The notes beneath the pieces are model-generated. The model was not told where the DNA came from. It saw only the letters and a list, made by a program, of their open reading frames with translations, and ran no database searches. Of a stretch of 64,000 bases of DNA, positions 39,216-49,547 are shown one piece after another. Position numbers and translations under genes: made by a program. This DNA is from Clostridiales bacterium (GTDB lineage Bacteria; Bacillota; Clostridia; Christensenellales; CAG-138): positions 1-64,000 of the forward strand of contig JAAYUE010000035.1 of the NCBI GenBank assembly GCA_012517905.1. The letters are read 5' to 3'. Positions within the stretch are counted from its first letter, which is position 1; every line of letters starts with the position of its first letter.

Positions 39216-39533
39216 ATGAACATACAGTATAAAAAAGGGGTGCTCGAGCTTTGCGTGCTCTCGCTGCTGTTTCGGCGGGACTGCTACGGCTATGAGATCT
39301 CCGAATCCCTCTCAAAACGGATCGACATTGCGGACGGCACGGTGTATCCGATTTTGCGAAAGCTCAAAAGCGACGGGCTCGTAACGACGTATCTTTCCGA
39401 AGAGAGCGGCGGTCCGCCGCGCAAGTATTACTCGCTGACCGAACTGGGACGGCGGACGTATCTGGCCGACCGGACGGATTATCTGAACTTTGCATCGACC
39501 GTGGAATCCATATTGGAGGATGAAACAACATGA
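39216..39533 (+). CDS. PadR family transcriptional regulator
   Basis: [78 protein letters not shown]. Confidence 0.95.
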   Translation: MNIQYKKGVLELCVLSLLFRRDCYGYEISESLSKRIDIADGTVYPILRKLKSDGLVTTYLSEESGGPPRKYYSLTELGRRTYLADRTDYLNFASTVESILEDETT

Positions 39534-40246
39534 CGAAACTGGAATATTTGACCGCGCTGAAAAACGAACTGCGCGACAGCGGCGTCGCGGACGTCGAAGA
39601 GATTGCCGCCGAATACGAGCAGCACTTTCTCTTCAAGCTTGCGGACGGGTTTTCCGAAGAGGAGATCGCCGCAAAACTCGGCGCGCCGGAGCAGATTGCC
39701 GCGCAGTTTGCCGGCATCCGCGGCGAAACGAAACGCAGAAGCGGAAAGAGGCTGTTTCTGACCGTCTGGCTGACGCTGCTCGGCATACTGGAAGGGCTGC
39801 TGTATCTGACGTTTTTCGGATTTGTGCTCGCGCTGTTCGGCGCGGCGCTGGGCAGCGCGGCGATCGGAATCGAGTACATCGCGCAGCTCAACGTCGCCGG
39901 GCTGCTGCCGCCGATGCCGTACGGCGGCGCGCTGGTGTTCGGCGTATGCCTGCTGTCGCTGGCGGTGCTTCTGTGCGTTGCCGCGCTGTACTGCCTCGCC
40001 TATCTGCGGCAGATGGTCCGCGCGAGCCTCCGCTGGCGGAAAAATCTGCTGCAGGACGCGGCGCTGCCGCCGCTTCCGCTCGGCCCGCAGGTTTCGCCGA
40101 AAGCGCGCAGGACGATTCGCGGCGTGTTCCAGTGGGCGCTGCTCGCGTTCGGGATCACGTTTGTGCTTGGCTATGCGATTCTCGGCCTTGCCACGCACGC
40201 CTGGGGATTCTGGCATGCGCTCGGCTGGTTCGGATATGTGGCGTAA
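39530..40246 (+). CDS. DUF1700 / HAAS-domain membrane protein
   Basis: [60 protein letters not shown] plus TM helices; translationally coupled to padR. Confidence 0.85.
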   Translation: MTKLEYLTALKNELRDSGVADVEEIAAEYEQHFLFKLADGFSEEEIAAKLGAPEQIAAQFAGIRGETKRRSGKRLFLTVWLTLLGILEGLLYLTFFGFVLALFGAALGSAAIGIEYIAQLNVAGLLPPMPYGGALVFGVCLLSLAVLLCVAALYCLAYLRQMVRASLRWRKNLLQDAALPPLPLGPQVSPKARRTIRGVFQWALLAFGITFVLGYAILGLATHAWGFWHALGWFGYVA

Positions 40247-40270
40247 ATCGGATAGATAAGGAGAACTCAC

Positions 40271-41149
40271 ATGAAATACGCCGTGATTACGGGCGCGAGC
40301 TCCGGCATCGGGCTGGCAGCCTCGGTGGAACTTGCGCAAAAAGGATACGCCGTCATAGGCGTCGGCCGCGACGAAGCGCGCTGCGAGCAGGCGGCGCTGC
40401 AGATCCGCGCGGCGGCGCCGGATGCGAATATCCGGTTTTTGTGTGCGGATCTGATGCAGCAGCGGGAAGTGGCCCGCGTTGCGCACGAGATAACGGAAAT
40501 CCTTTTGCAGGAACACGAGGGCAAACTTGACGCGCTGATCAACAACGCGGGCTGCGTGCGAAGCTGGTATACGACCACCGAGGAAGGATACGAGCAGCAG
40601 TTTGCGCTCAATCATCTCGCGGGGTTTCTGCTGACCTGGTTTCTTTTGTCGCAGCTCGGGCGCGCGGGCGGCAGGGTGCTCATGACGGGGAGCGAATCGC
40701 ACAAGCAGTTTCGCATGCGCTGGCACGACGTGATGTTTTCGCGCGGATACAATCCGCTGGCGGCGTACAAGCAGTCCAAGCTGAGCAACATTCTCTTTGC
40801 CAGAGGGTTGAACGACCGTTATCAAAAAGACGGCGTTCGCGCGTACGTAGTCGATCCGGGGCTTGTCTGCACGGAGATCGGCTGCAAAAACACGGGCGGG
40901 CTTGTGAACTGGATCTGGAACATGCGAAAAAAGCACGGCGCGCAGCCGGAGGTGCCGGCGGGAACGTACGGATATCTCTGCGAAACGGAACCCGCGCCGG
41001 AGGAGCTTTACTATTATCGATGCAAACCGAACCGGTACAGCAAACAGGTGACGCGAGAAAACGCCGACCGGCTGTTTGCGCTGAGCGAGCGCCTCTGCGG
41101 CGTCGAGTATCCGAGTGCGATCGTAACGGAGAAGGAGAAGACGATATGA
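40271..41149 (+). CDS. Short-chain dehydrogenase/reductase
   Basis: YAVITGASSGIGLAASVELAQKG; LINNAG; YKQSKLSN. Confidence 0.88.
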   Translation: MKYAVITGASSGIGLAASVELAQKGYAVIGVGRDEARCEQAALQIRAAAPDANIRFLCADLMQQREVARVAHEITEILLQEHEGKLDALINNAGCVRSWYTTTEEGYEQQFALNHLAGFLLTWFLLSQLGRAGGRVLMTGSESHKQFRMRWHDVMFSRGYNPLAAYKQSKLSNILFARGLNDRYQKDGVRAYVVDPGLVCTEIGCKNTGGLVNWIWNMRKKHGAQPEVPAGTYGYLCETEPAPEELYYYRCKPNRYSKQVTRENADRLFALSERLCGVEYPSAIVTEKEKTI

Positions 41150-41961
41150 ATGTCATGATCACGGGCGCAAGCGGCGGCCTTGGCCGCGCGCTGGCGAACG
41201 AATGCGGGCGGCGCGGCTACAATCTGTTTCTGACAGACATCGACGCGCGCGGCCTGAAGTCGATCCAACGCGGGGTGGAGCGGCAGTTTAACGTGACCGT
41301 CACCACGGCGGCATGCGATTTGACCAGCGACGAAAGCGTGGACGAACTGGTGCGAAGCATCGATTCGCTCGGCATCCGCTTCGACATGCTGCTCAACGTC
41401 GCCGGCGTGGACTATGAAGGCGGCTTTCTCGAGCGCAGCGGGCGGGATATCGTTCGCATCATCTCGCTCAACAACGAGGCGACGCTGCGCATCACGCACG
41501 CGCTGCTGAACCGGCGCAGGGAGGGCCTGCCGTTTTATCTGTTGTTTACCTCAAGCCTCGCGAGCATGTATCCCATGCCGCTCAAGGCGACATACGCCGC
41601 TTCCAAGCGCTTTCTGCTCGACCTTGCGGTCGCGCTGCGCGAAGAACTGCGGGACAAGCGCGTCAATGTGCTCGCGCTCTGCCCGGGCGGACTGGCGACC
41701 ACGCGCGAAGCGATGCGCGGCATTGCGGCGCAGGGCTTTTGGGGCAGCGCGACGACAAATCCGCTGGAGGTCGTCTCCAGGAAGACGATCGACCGGCTGG
41801 AAGCGCGCGGCGGCATCTATATCCCCGGCGCGCTGAACCGGGTACTGACGTTCTTTGGCAAGCTGCTGCCGCGCCGCTGGGTTGCCGCCGCGATCTATCG
41901 CCGCTGGCAAAAGGCGCAGGAGCATTGGAAGCCGGCGGAGCTTTCGGCGGAGAAACTCTGA
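41146..41961 (+). CDS. Short-chain dehydrogenase/reductase
   Basis: MNVMITGASGGLGRALANECGRRG; LLNVAGVDYEG; YAASKRFLLDLAVAL. Confidence 0.88.
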   Translation: MNVMITGASGGLGRALANECGRRGYNLFLTDIDARGLKSIQRGVERQFNVTVTTAACDLTSDESVDELVRSIDSLGIRFDMLLNVAGVDYEGGFLERSGRDIVRIISLNNEATLRITHALLNRRREGLPFYLLFTSSLASMYPMPLKATYAASKRFLLDLAVALREELRDKRVNVLALCPGGLATTREAMRGIAAQGFWGSATTNPLEVVSRKTIDRLEARGGIYIPGALNRVLTFFGKLLPRRWVAAAIYRRWQKAQEHWKPAELSAEKL

Positions 41962-42023
41962 AGGATGGATTCAATTGGGATGGTTTGAAGCGCTTATTCC
42001 GCGAGGAATCCTGCCGAGAACGG

Positions 42024-42980
42024 TCAGTCCGGCAGCACGACTATTTTCCGCAGCAGCGTTCGATATAAATCGGGGTCATATGCTTTCAATACGATGAGCC
42101 CGCGCAGCGTATTCATCGCGCCTGCGCGGGTCGTTTCATAGCGAAAGTGCTCCCGGCCGGGGTAGGCGGCGCCGCGCAGCAGATAGCCGCGCCTGAATTT
42201 TGAGGAAAGCAATTCCATGGCCTCGTCCATGCGCTTGTCATAGACTGCGCCGCTTTCGGCGAAATACAGCAGCGCGCGCAGAACGTCGTATTTCCAACGC
42301 GTCGGAAAATGAAACGTCTGAATGTCCGGCAGGATCAGTTTGCCGTTTGTCACGCGGCGCATCAATCTGCGCCGGAGCAGATACTCGCGTCCGGCGAAGA
42401 TCGCTTCGTGCACGGCGTCCGCCTGTTGCGGGCTGCCCTCGCCGCCGATTGCGCCGCTTTCCAGCAGGCGCAGAAAAGCGGAAAGCGCTTCGAGCACGGA
42501 AAGCGTCGTATGGATGGAGGCGTTTGGGCATTCGTATTTTTGATAGCTGCAGTTCCAGCCGCCGTCCGGCAGTCGGTGGGACAAAAGGTAGCCGGCGATT
42601 TCGTGCGCCTCGCGTTCGTAAAGCCGAGCGTACAGCAGCATGTCCAGCAGCATGGCGGCGATGCACAGGTCCTGATCTGGATGACTCGCGGGCTTCCACA
42701 TGCGCCGCACCAACGTGTCCAGCCCCAGGCGGACATCGGGATGCGCGGGATCGACCTCAAACGAAATCAGATCGCGCAGGGTATAAAACGTCGACACCCA
42801 CTTGGGGCTGTAGACCCCGTTTCCCCAGAGGCCGGTGTCCTTGTCGAAGCGATCGAGCAGTGCTCCGATCCAGCCGTCCCGCACATAGGGGCGCGTCTCG
42901 TCGAGCAGGCGGGTTTGCGCGAGCCTCGCGATGCAAGGGTCGGAGGCGAGGAACCAGTCGAGCAGTTTTACGGATTGCAT
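42024..42980 (-). CDS. Prenyltransferase/squalene-cyclase-repeat-like protein
   Basis: LPDGGWNCSYQKYECPNASIHTTLSVLEALSAFL (QW-like alpha/alpha-barrel repeat); MWKPASHPDQDLCIAAMLLDMLLYA. Confidence 0.6.
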   Translation of the reverse strand: MQSVKLLDWFLASDPCIARLAQTRLLDETRPYVRDGWIGALLDRFDKDTGLWGNGVYSPKWVSTFYTLRDLISFEVDPAHPDVRLGLDTLVRRMWKPASHPDQDLCIAAMLLDMLLYARLYEREAHEIAGYLLSHRLPDGGWNCSYQKYECPNASIHTTLSVLEALSAFLRLLESGAIGGEGSPQQADAVHEAIFAGREYLLRRRLMRRVTNGKLILPDIQTFHFPTRWKYDVLRALLYFAESGAVYDKRMDEAMELLSSKFRRGYLLRGAAYPGREHFRYETTRAGAMNTLRGLIVLKAYDPDLYRTLLRKIVVLPD

Positions 42981-43111
42981 GCGCGTCACCTCCACGGCAG
43001 ATGTTCAGCTCATCCTATCATTTACAACGCCGTAGCGTCAAATGCCGAAAATGCGCCGGCATTGCAACGGCGCTGTTGCGTTTCCATGCCGCGTCGGGTA
43101 GAATACTCCTT

Positions 43112-43987
43112 ATGAAACTGCAAGCCGAATGCGTGACCTGCATCATCGCGCAGGTCAAAAACGTCACAGCCATGCTGAACCTCTCCGACCTGGAGCGAGA
43201 AGCCGCGATGCAGGATACCCTGAACTACCTGAGCGGGGCGAACTATGAAGGCTGTACGCCCGAATCCATGGGGGATCTCTGGCAGATATTGCTCGGCCAC
43301 ATCGGGCAGAACGACCCGTATGCGGATATCAAGTCCCTCTGCAACCGCGAGGCGATGAAGATGCTCCCCGCCACGCGCGAAAAGGTTGCGCGCGCGGAGG
43401 ACCCGTTCTCCGTTGCGTTGAAATACGCCATCGCCGGCAACCTGATCGATTACGGGCTGGAACATCCCGTTTCGCTTGACGAGCAGAATGCGCAGATCGA
43501 CGCGATTGCAAACACGCCGTTTTCCCGGGACGACAGCGCAGAGCTGCGCGAAGCGCTCGGCAGGGCAAAGCGCATGCTGTACCTCGGCGACAACGCGGGG
43601 GAGATCGTGTTTGACCGGCTGTTCATCGAGCGGATACGGGCGGAGTTTCCGCAGATGGAGATTTCGGTTGTCGTGAAGGGCTCCGCGGTGCTCAACGACG
43701 TGACCTGTGCGGATGCGCTCGAGGTCGGCATGGACGAACTGGCGCGCGTCATCGACAACGGCGACGGTTCGCCGGGCACGGTGCTGCCGCGCACGAGCGC
43801 GGCGTTTCGGCAGGCGTTTGCCGAGGCGGACGTCGTGCTCTCCAAAGGACAGGGAAATTTCGAGAGCCTCAGCGAGACGACGAAGGACCAGCTGTACTTT
43901 CTCTTTACCGCAAAGTGCGACTCGGTCTGCGCCGAAGCCGGCGTGCCGAAATTTTCCATCGTGTGCATGAAAAACGGCGCGCTATAA
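43112..43987 (+). CDS. DUF89/ARMT1-type damage-control phosphatase-like protein
   Basis: MKLQAECVTCIIAQVKNV (N-terminal Cys motif); MLYLGDNAGEIVFDRLFIERI; DVVLSKGQGNFESLSE. Confidence 0.9.
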   Translation: MKLQAECVTCIIAQVKNVTAMLNLSDLEREAAMQDTLNYLSGANYEGCTPESMGDLWQILLGHIGQNDPYADIKSLCNREAMKMLPATREKVARAEDPFSVALKYAIAGNLIDYGLEHPVSLDEQNAQIDAIANTPFSRDDSAELREALGRAKRMLYLGDNAGEIVFDRLFIERIRAEFPQMEISVVVKGSAVLNDVTCADALEVGMDELARVIDNGDGSPGTVLPRTSAAFRQAFAEADVVLSKGQGNFESLSETTKDQLYFLFTAKCDSVCAEAGVPKFSIVCMKNGAL

Positions 43988-44112
43988 CAGAATATAACAT
44001 CAGAATTGTTAAAATCGGCGTTCCGTATCGCAACGGAACGCCGGTTTTTGATCGCCGAATGTAAAATGATAAACAAATCGATCGAAATAATCAGATTAAC
44101 TTGGGTTCCTTC

Positions 44113-44142
44113 TTGACAGTTCCACCAAGCGTGTTATAAAAT
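44113..44142 (+). promoter_or_regulatory. Promoter of 2-oxoacid dehydrogenase operon
   Basis: TTGACA (44113-44118) with TATAAA/TAAAAT 16-18 nt downstream. Confidence 0.65.
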
Positions 44143-44195
44143 AACGTCGTCAAGATAATATTTAACAAATCTCTGGGAATCAAAGGAGGCAACAT

Positions 44196-45491
44196 ATGGC
44201 AACACCGGTCATCATGCCGCGCCAGGGGCAGTCGGTCGAAAGCTGCATCATCACCGAATGGAAGAAAAAGGTAGGGGACGAAGTCCACGTCGGCGACGTG
44301 CTCTTTTCCTATGAAACGGACAAATCCACGTTTGAAGAGCAGGCAAAAGTGGACGGCACGCTGCTCGCCGTGTTTTATAACGCGGATGACGACGTTCCCG
44401 TCCTATTGAACGTTGCGGTCATCGGCAATCCCGGCGAGTCGTTTGCGGAGTTTGCGCCCGACGGCGCGGCGCCGGCTTCGGCGCCTGCCGCCGAGGCTTC
44501 CGTGCAGGCGGCGCCCGCTGCCGAACCCGCACCCGCCTCGCAGCCGACCGTCGCGCGGGCGGAGGGCGTTTCCCCGCGCGCGAAAAACACCGCCGAACGC
44601 CTCGGCGTCGATCCGGCGCAGGCGGCGCCGACCGGCCCGTATGGTCGCGTGATCGAGCGGGATGTGATCGCTCTGGCGGCCGAAGGACGCATTGGCAGCG
44701 GCCTCGGCGGACGCACGACCGCCGCGGACGAACCTGCGCCTGCCGCAGCGGCGCCCGCCGCCGCGCAGCCCGCCGCACCCGCCGCGGCCGACGCGCTGGC
44801 ATACGACGAGCTCAAGCTGCCGAACCTCCGCCGCATGATCGCCAAGACCATGCACGACAGCCTCGCCGAAATGGCGCAACTGACGCACAACACCACCTTT
44901 GACGCGACGAAAATCCTCGCGTTCCGCGAGAGCCTCAAGGCCGCGCCGTTGGGGATGGATCTGCCGAAAGTCACGATCAACGACATCATCCTCTTTGCAG
45001 TTTCGCGCGTGCTGACCAGACACGAGGGCCTCAACGCGCATATGCTCGGGGATAAGATCCGCTATTTCAAGCACGTCAATCTCGGCATCGCGGTGGATAC
45101 GCCGCGCGGCCTTCTGGTGCCGACGCTGTTTGCCGCCGAGACGAAGACGCTCGGGCAGATCGCGGCGGAGTCGAAGATGCTTGCCAAGTCCGCTGTGGAC
45201 GGCAGCGTCAACCCAGACCTTTTGCAGGGCGGCACGTTCACCATCAGCAACCTCGGCCTATATGGCATCGAGAGCTTTACGCCCGTGATCAATCCTCCGC
45301 AGGTCGCGCTGCTCGGCGTATGCAGTATCACGGAGCGCATCCGCACCGTGGACGGCCAGATCACGGCGTATCCCGCGATGGGACTGTCGCTGACGTACGA
45401 CCACCGCGCGGTGGACGGCGCGCCGGCGAGCCGCTTCCTGAAAGATCTGGTCACCGCGCTGGAGCACTTCGACATGCTTCTGATCGACTGA
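44196..45491 (+). CDS. 2-oxoacid dehydrogenase E2 (dihydrolipoamide acyltransferase)
   Basis: N-terminal lipoyl domain (LFSYETDKSTFEEQAKVDG), peripheral subunit-binding domain (SPRAKNTAERLGVDPAQAAPTGPYGRVIERDV), catalytic LTYDHRAVDGAPASRFL; Ala/Pro-rich linkers. Confidence 0.95.
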   Translation: MATPVIMPRQGQSVESCIITEWKKKVGDEVHVGDVLFSYETDKSTFEEQAKVDGTLLAVFYNADDDVPVLLNVAVIGNPGESFAEFAPDGAAPASAPAAEASVQAAPAAEPAPASQPTVARAEGVSPRAKNTAERLGVDPAQAAPTGPYGRVIERDVIALAAEGRIGSGLGGRTTAADEPAPAAAAPAAAQPAAPAAADALAYDELKLPNLRRMIAKTMHDSLAEMAQLTHNTTFDATKILAFRESLKAAPLGMDLPKVTINDIILFAVSRVLTRHEGLNAHMLGDKIRYFKHVNLGIAVDTPRGLLVPTLFAAETKTLGQIAAESKMLAKSAVDGSVNPDLLQGGTFTISNLGLYGIESFTPVINPPQVALLGVCSITERIRTVDGQITAYPAMGLSLTYDHRAVDGAPASRFLKDLVTALEHFDMLLID

Positions 45492-45504
45492 GGAGGGCAA
45501 CGGA

Positions 45505-46869
45505 ATGACTCATGATTTAATCGTTCTCGGCGGCGGCCCCGCCGGTTATCTGGCCAGCGAGCGCGCGGGCCATGCGGGGCTGAGCGTGCTCTGTATCGAG
45601 GAACGCAGTCTCGGCGGCGTCTGCCTGAACGAAGGCTGTATTCCCACAAAGACGCTGCTCTACTCCGCTAAGGTCTACGACAGCGCGGCGCACGGCGAAA
45701 AATACGGCGTGTCCGCCGAGGGATTGACCATCGACCACGCGAAGGTCGTCGCCCGCAAGGACAAGGTCGTCAAGACGCTGGTCGCGGGCGTGTCGTCCGC
45801 GCTGAAGGCAAACCATGTGACGCTTATCAATGCGCGCGGCGTGATCACCGGAAAATCCGACGAAGGGTATACGGTCGAAGCGGGTGGGGAGACCCACACC
45901 GGCAAACGGCTCTTGATCGCGACCGGATCGTCTCCCGCAGTCCCGCCGATTCCCGGACTCAAAGAGGGGCTTGCCGGCGGATTCGTCTGCACCAACCGCG
46001 AAATCCTCGCGCTCAAAGAAAAACCGGAGCATCTCGTGGTCATCGGCGGCGGCGTGATCGGGCTGGAGCTGGCGAGCTATTTCACCTCCATCGGGTCCAA
46101 GGTGACCGTGATCGAAATGCTCGACCATATCGCGGGCGAAAACGACGCGGAGCTGGTCGCCATTCTCAAGAAGGGTTTTGAAAAGCGCGGCGTAACCTTC
46201 CACCTTTCGGCAAAGGTGACCGAGGTGACGGCGGGCGGCGTGAAATATGAAAAAGACGGTGTGGTGAGCGAGGCTGCCTGCGACAAGGTGCTGCTCTCCA
46301 TCGGACGGCGCGCCAATACGAAGGACGTCGGCCTCGAGAGCATCCATGTGCTCACCGAGCGCGGCGCGATCGTGACCGACGCGCACATGAAGACGAACCA
46401 GCCGGAAGTCTACGCGGCGGGGGACGTCAACGGAAAATCCATGCTGGCGCACACGGCTTACCGTGAGGCGGAGGTCGCCGTCAACACCATGCTCGGCAAA
46501 AAGGATACCATGCGGTATGAGGCCGTCCCGGGCGTGCTCTATACCAACCCGGAACTTTCCGCCGTCGGCGAGACGGAGGCGAGCGCGAAAGCGAAGGGCT
46601 TCGACGCGACCTGCGTGAAGATTCCGATGCGCTTCTCCGGCCGGTATCTGGCGGAGAACGAAGGCGGCGACGGGATGATGAAACTCGTGGTCAACAACGC
46701 CACGCGGCAGGTGCTCGGCGCGCAGGCGCTGAGCAACTACTCCAGCGAATTCATCGTTACGGTCGGCACGTTCATTGAACTGGGGCTGACCATCGACGAG
46801 ATCAAGGAGATCGTATTCCCGCATCCGACGGTATCCGAGATCATCCGCGAAGCCGTATTCCAGTATTGA
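45505..46869 (+). CDS. lpdA: Dihydrolipoyl dehydrogenase (E3)
   Basis: DLIVLGGGPAGYLASERAGHAGL; GGVCLNEGCIPTKTLLYSAKV; HPTVSEIIREAVFQY. Confidence 0.96.
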   Translation: MTHDLIVLGGGPAGYLASERAGHAGLSVLCIEERSLGGVCLNEGCIPTKTLLYSAKVYDSAAHGEKYGVSAEGLTIDHAKVVARKDKVVKTLVAGVSSALKANHVTLINARGVITGKSDEGYTVEAGGETHTGKRLLIATGSSPAVPPIPGLKEGLAGGFVCTNREILALKEKPEHLVVIGGGVIGLELASYFTSIGSKVTVIEMLDHIAGENDAELVAILKKGFEKRGVTFHLSAKVTEVTAGGVKYEKDGVVSEAACDKVLLSIGRRANTKDVGLESIHVLTERGAIVTDAHMKTNQPEVYAAGDVNGKSMLAHTAYREAEVAVNTMLGKKDTMRYEAVPGVLYTNPELSAVGETEASAKAKGFDATCVKIPMRFSGRYLAENEGGDGMMKLVVNNATRQVLGAQALSNYSSEFIVTVGTFIELGLTIDEIKEIVFPHPTVSEIIREAVFQY

Positions 46870-46905
46870 ATCGATTTGGTTTAGAATAGAGAAGGAGAAA
46901 AATTC

Positions 46906-49371
46906 ATGTCCAAGCAGCTATACGTCGACCCGAACGTGGTCAGAAAACCCGAAACGCTGTTGTTCCCGCCGATTCCGGTGAATCAGTATCAAAAGACGGT
47001 CAAGGACGAAAAGAAGAACTTCACGAAAGAGGAGTTCCTGAATATTTACCGCGACATGGCCTACATCCGCGAGTTTGAGACCATGCTCAACCTGATCAAG
47101 ACCACCAACGAATATTGCGGCGTGCAGTATAACCACCCCGGCCCGGCGCACCTCGGCATCGGACAGGAGGCGGCGTATGTCGGCGCGGCATACGAGCTCA
47201 CGCTGGACGACTATACGTTCGGCTCCCACAGAAGCCACGGTGAAATCCTCGCCAAGGGGCTGCGCTCCATTCAGATTCTCGAGGACGCAAAGCTGCTCGA
47301 AATCATGGAGAATTTCTTCGGCGGACGTACGTTTTCGGTGATCAAGGACAGCGGAAAGAGCGTGAAGGAAATCGCGATCAACTTCCTGCTGTACGGCATG
47401 ATGTGCGAAACGTTTGCGCGCAAAAACGGTTTTAACCAGGGACTTGGCGGCTCGATGCACGCGTTTTTCACGCCGTTCGGCATCTATCCGAACAACGCCA
47501 TCGTCGGCGGCAGCGGCAGCATCGCCCCGGGCGCGGCGCTCTTTAAACTGAGCAACAAAAAGCCGGGCATCGTCGTCTGCAACATTGGCGACGGCTCCAT
47601 CGCCTGCGGACCCGTCTGGGAAGGGCTCATGATCTCCGCGATGGATCAGGTCCGCACACTCTGGGGCGAAAACGGCGGCGGCATGCCGATCATCTTCAAC
47701 ATCAACGACAACTTCTATGGCATGGGCGGCCAGACCCGCGGTGAAACGATGGGCTACGACATGGTCGCGCGCATCGCGGCGGGCGTCATGCCGTCCGCCA
47801 TGCACGCCGAGCGCGTGGACGGCTTTAACCCGCTGGCGGTCATCGACGCGTACCGCAGGAAGATTCCTGTCGCCAAGGCGGAAGGGCCGGTGCTGCTGGA
47901 TCTCGTGACCTACCGGTTCAGCGGGCACAGCCCGTCGGACTCGAGCACCTACCGTACCAAGGAAGAGATCGAAGCCTGGGAAGCGCAGGATTCCATCGCG
48001 ACGTTCGGAAAGCAGATGATCGAGGCAAAGATCGCAACACAGGACGAGCTGGACGCCGTCTGGGCGGCGATCAAGGACAATATGCTGCGCAATATGAAGC
48101 TCGCCATCGACGAGGCAGTTTCGCCGCGCATCGACGTATTCGGCGCGGAGAGCGACTATATCGGAAACCTTATGTTCTCCGATCAGACCGTGCGCTCATT
48201 TGATATGAGCCGCAAGCCGGACGTGCTGCTGCCGCGCGAGGAATGCCCGCGCATCCAGCTGCTCTCCAAAAGAGCGCGTTTCGGGCTGGAGGCGGACGGG
48301 AAACCCGTCAGTAAAAACCGCGTCTATCAGCTGCGCGACGGCATTGCCGAACCCATCATCAACAAGTTCTACGAGGACCCGACGCTCGTCGCGTTCGGCG
48401 AGGACGTTCGCGACTGGGGCGGCGCGTTTGCGGTATACCGCGGTATGACGGAAGCGATTCCGTATCATCGCCTGTTCAACACGCCCATCTCCGAGGCGGG
48501 CATCGTCGGCGCCGCCATCGGCTATGCCATGAGCGGCGGGCGCGCGGTCGCCGAGCTTATGTACTGCGATTTTCTGGGCAGGGCGGGTGACGAAATCTTC
48601 AACCAGCTCTGCAAGTGGCAGTCCATGAGCGCGGGCATGCTCAAGATGCCGGTCGTGCTGCGCATGAGCGTCGGCTCTAAATACGGCGCGCAGCATTCGC
48701 AGGACTGGAGCGCGCTGGTCGCGCACATCCCCGGCCTCAAGGTCGTGTTTCCGGCGACGCCGTATGACGCGAAGGGACTCATGCAGTCCGCGCTCAACGG
48801 CACAGACCCGGTCATCTTCCTCGAAAGCCAGCGCATCTACGACGTTGCGGAGCTCTTCCATACGGAGGGCGTGCCGGAGCAGGAGTATGAAATTCCGTTC
48901 GGCGAGCCGGATGTGAAGCGCGTCGGCAAGGACGTGACCATCCTCTCCATCGGCGCGACGCTCTACCGCGTGACCAAGGCCGCGGACATGCTGCAGGAGC
49001 AGTATGGCATTTCGGCGGAGATCATCGACGCGCGCTCGCTCGTTCCGTTCAACTACGAACCCGTGATCGAGAGCGTCAAAAAGACCGGGCGCATCGTCGT
49101 CACCGGCGACGCCTGCGAACGCAACAGCTTCATGCGCAACCTCGCGAGCAACATCGCCGAGCTGGCGTTCGATTATCTCGACGCGCCGCCCGTCGTCGTT
49201 GGCGCGAAAAACTGGATTACGCCCGCGCACGAGATGGAAAATGCGTTCTTCCCGCAGCCGGAGTGGATTGTAGACGCGATTTCGGAGCGCATCCTGCCGC
49301 TGAAAGGACATGTCTGCAAGCATAACTTTACCCAGCTCGAGCAGATTCGCGAGAACAAGCGCGGCATCTGA
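46906..49371 (+). CDS. 2-oxoacid dehydrogenase E1, alpha and beta subunits fused
   Basis: 821 aa: E1-alpha half (HLGIGQEAAYVGA; CNIGDGSIACGPVWEGLMIS) joined to E1-beta half (TLVAFGEDVRDWGGAFAVYRGMTE...NTPISEAGIVGAAIGYAMSGGRAVAELMYCDF). Confidence 0.95.
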   Translation: MSKQLYVDPNVVRKPETLLFPPIPVNQYQKTVKDEKKNFTKEEFLNIYRDMAYIREFETMLNLIKTTNEYCGVQYNHPGPAHLGIGQEAAYVGAAYELTLDDYTFGSHRSHGEILAKGLRSIQILEDAKLLEIMENFFGGRTFSVIKDSGKSVKEIAINFLLYGMMCETFARKNGFNQGLGGSMHAFFTPFGIYPNNAIVGGSGSIAPGAALFKLSNKKPGIVVCNIGDGSIACGPVWEGLMISAMDQVRTLWGENGGGMPIIFNINDNFYGMGGQTRGETMGYDMVARIAAGVMPSAMHAERVDGFNPLAVIDAYRRKIPVAKAEGPVLLDLVTYRFSGHSPSDSSTYRTKEEIEAWEAQDSIATFGKQMIEAKIATQDELDAVWAAIKDNMLRNMKLAIDEAVSPRIDVFGAESDYIGNLMFSDQTVRSFDMSRKPDVLLPREECPRIQLLSKRARFGLEADGKPVSKNRVYQLRDGIAEPIINKFYEDPTLVAFGEDVRDWGGAFAVYRGMTEAIPYHRLFNTPISEAGIVGAAIGYAMSGGRAVAELMYCDFLGRAGDEIFNQLCKWQSMSAGMLKMPVVLRMSVGSKYGAQHSQDWSALVAHIPGLKVVFPATPYDAKGLMQSALNGTDPVIFLESQRIYDVAELFHTEGVPEQEYEIPFGEPDVKRVGKDVTILSIGATLYRVTKAADMLQEQYGISAEIIDARSLVPFNYEPVIESVKKTGRIVVTGDACERNSFMRNLASNIAELAFDYLDAPPVVVGAKNWITPAHEMENAFFPQPEWIVDAISERILPLKGHVCKHNFTQLEQIRENKRGI

Positions 49372-49400
49372 CGGATTTTACGTCAAACTGGCGGCGGATA

Positions 49401-49409
49401 TGATATAAT
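49401..49409 (+). promoter_or_regulatory. Extended -10 promoter of tkt
   Basis: TGATATAAT; weak -35. Confidence 0.5.
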
Positions 49410-49547
49410 ATTCGTCGCCATACTTTTGTATTGCCGAAAAGCGCGTCTTCGGACCAATCAGTCGGGTGATATGCACTCTGCCGATCCGGTCAGGGTCGTG
49501 CGGACCGACCGGAATCATGGATGTACATCGAAAAAGGAGATAGATAG

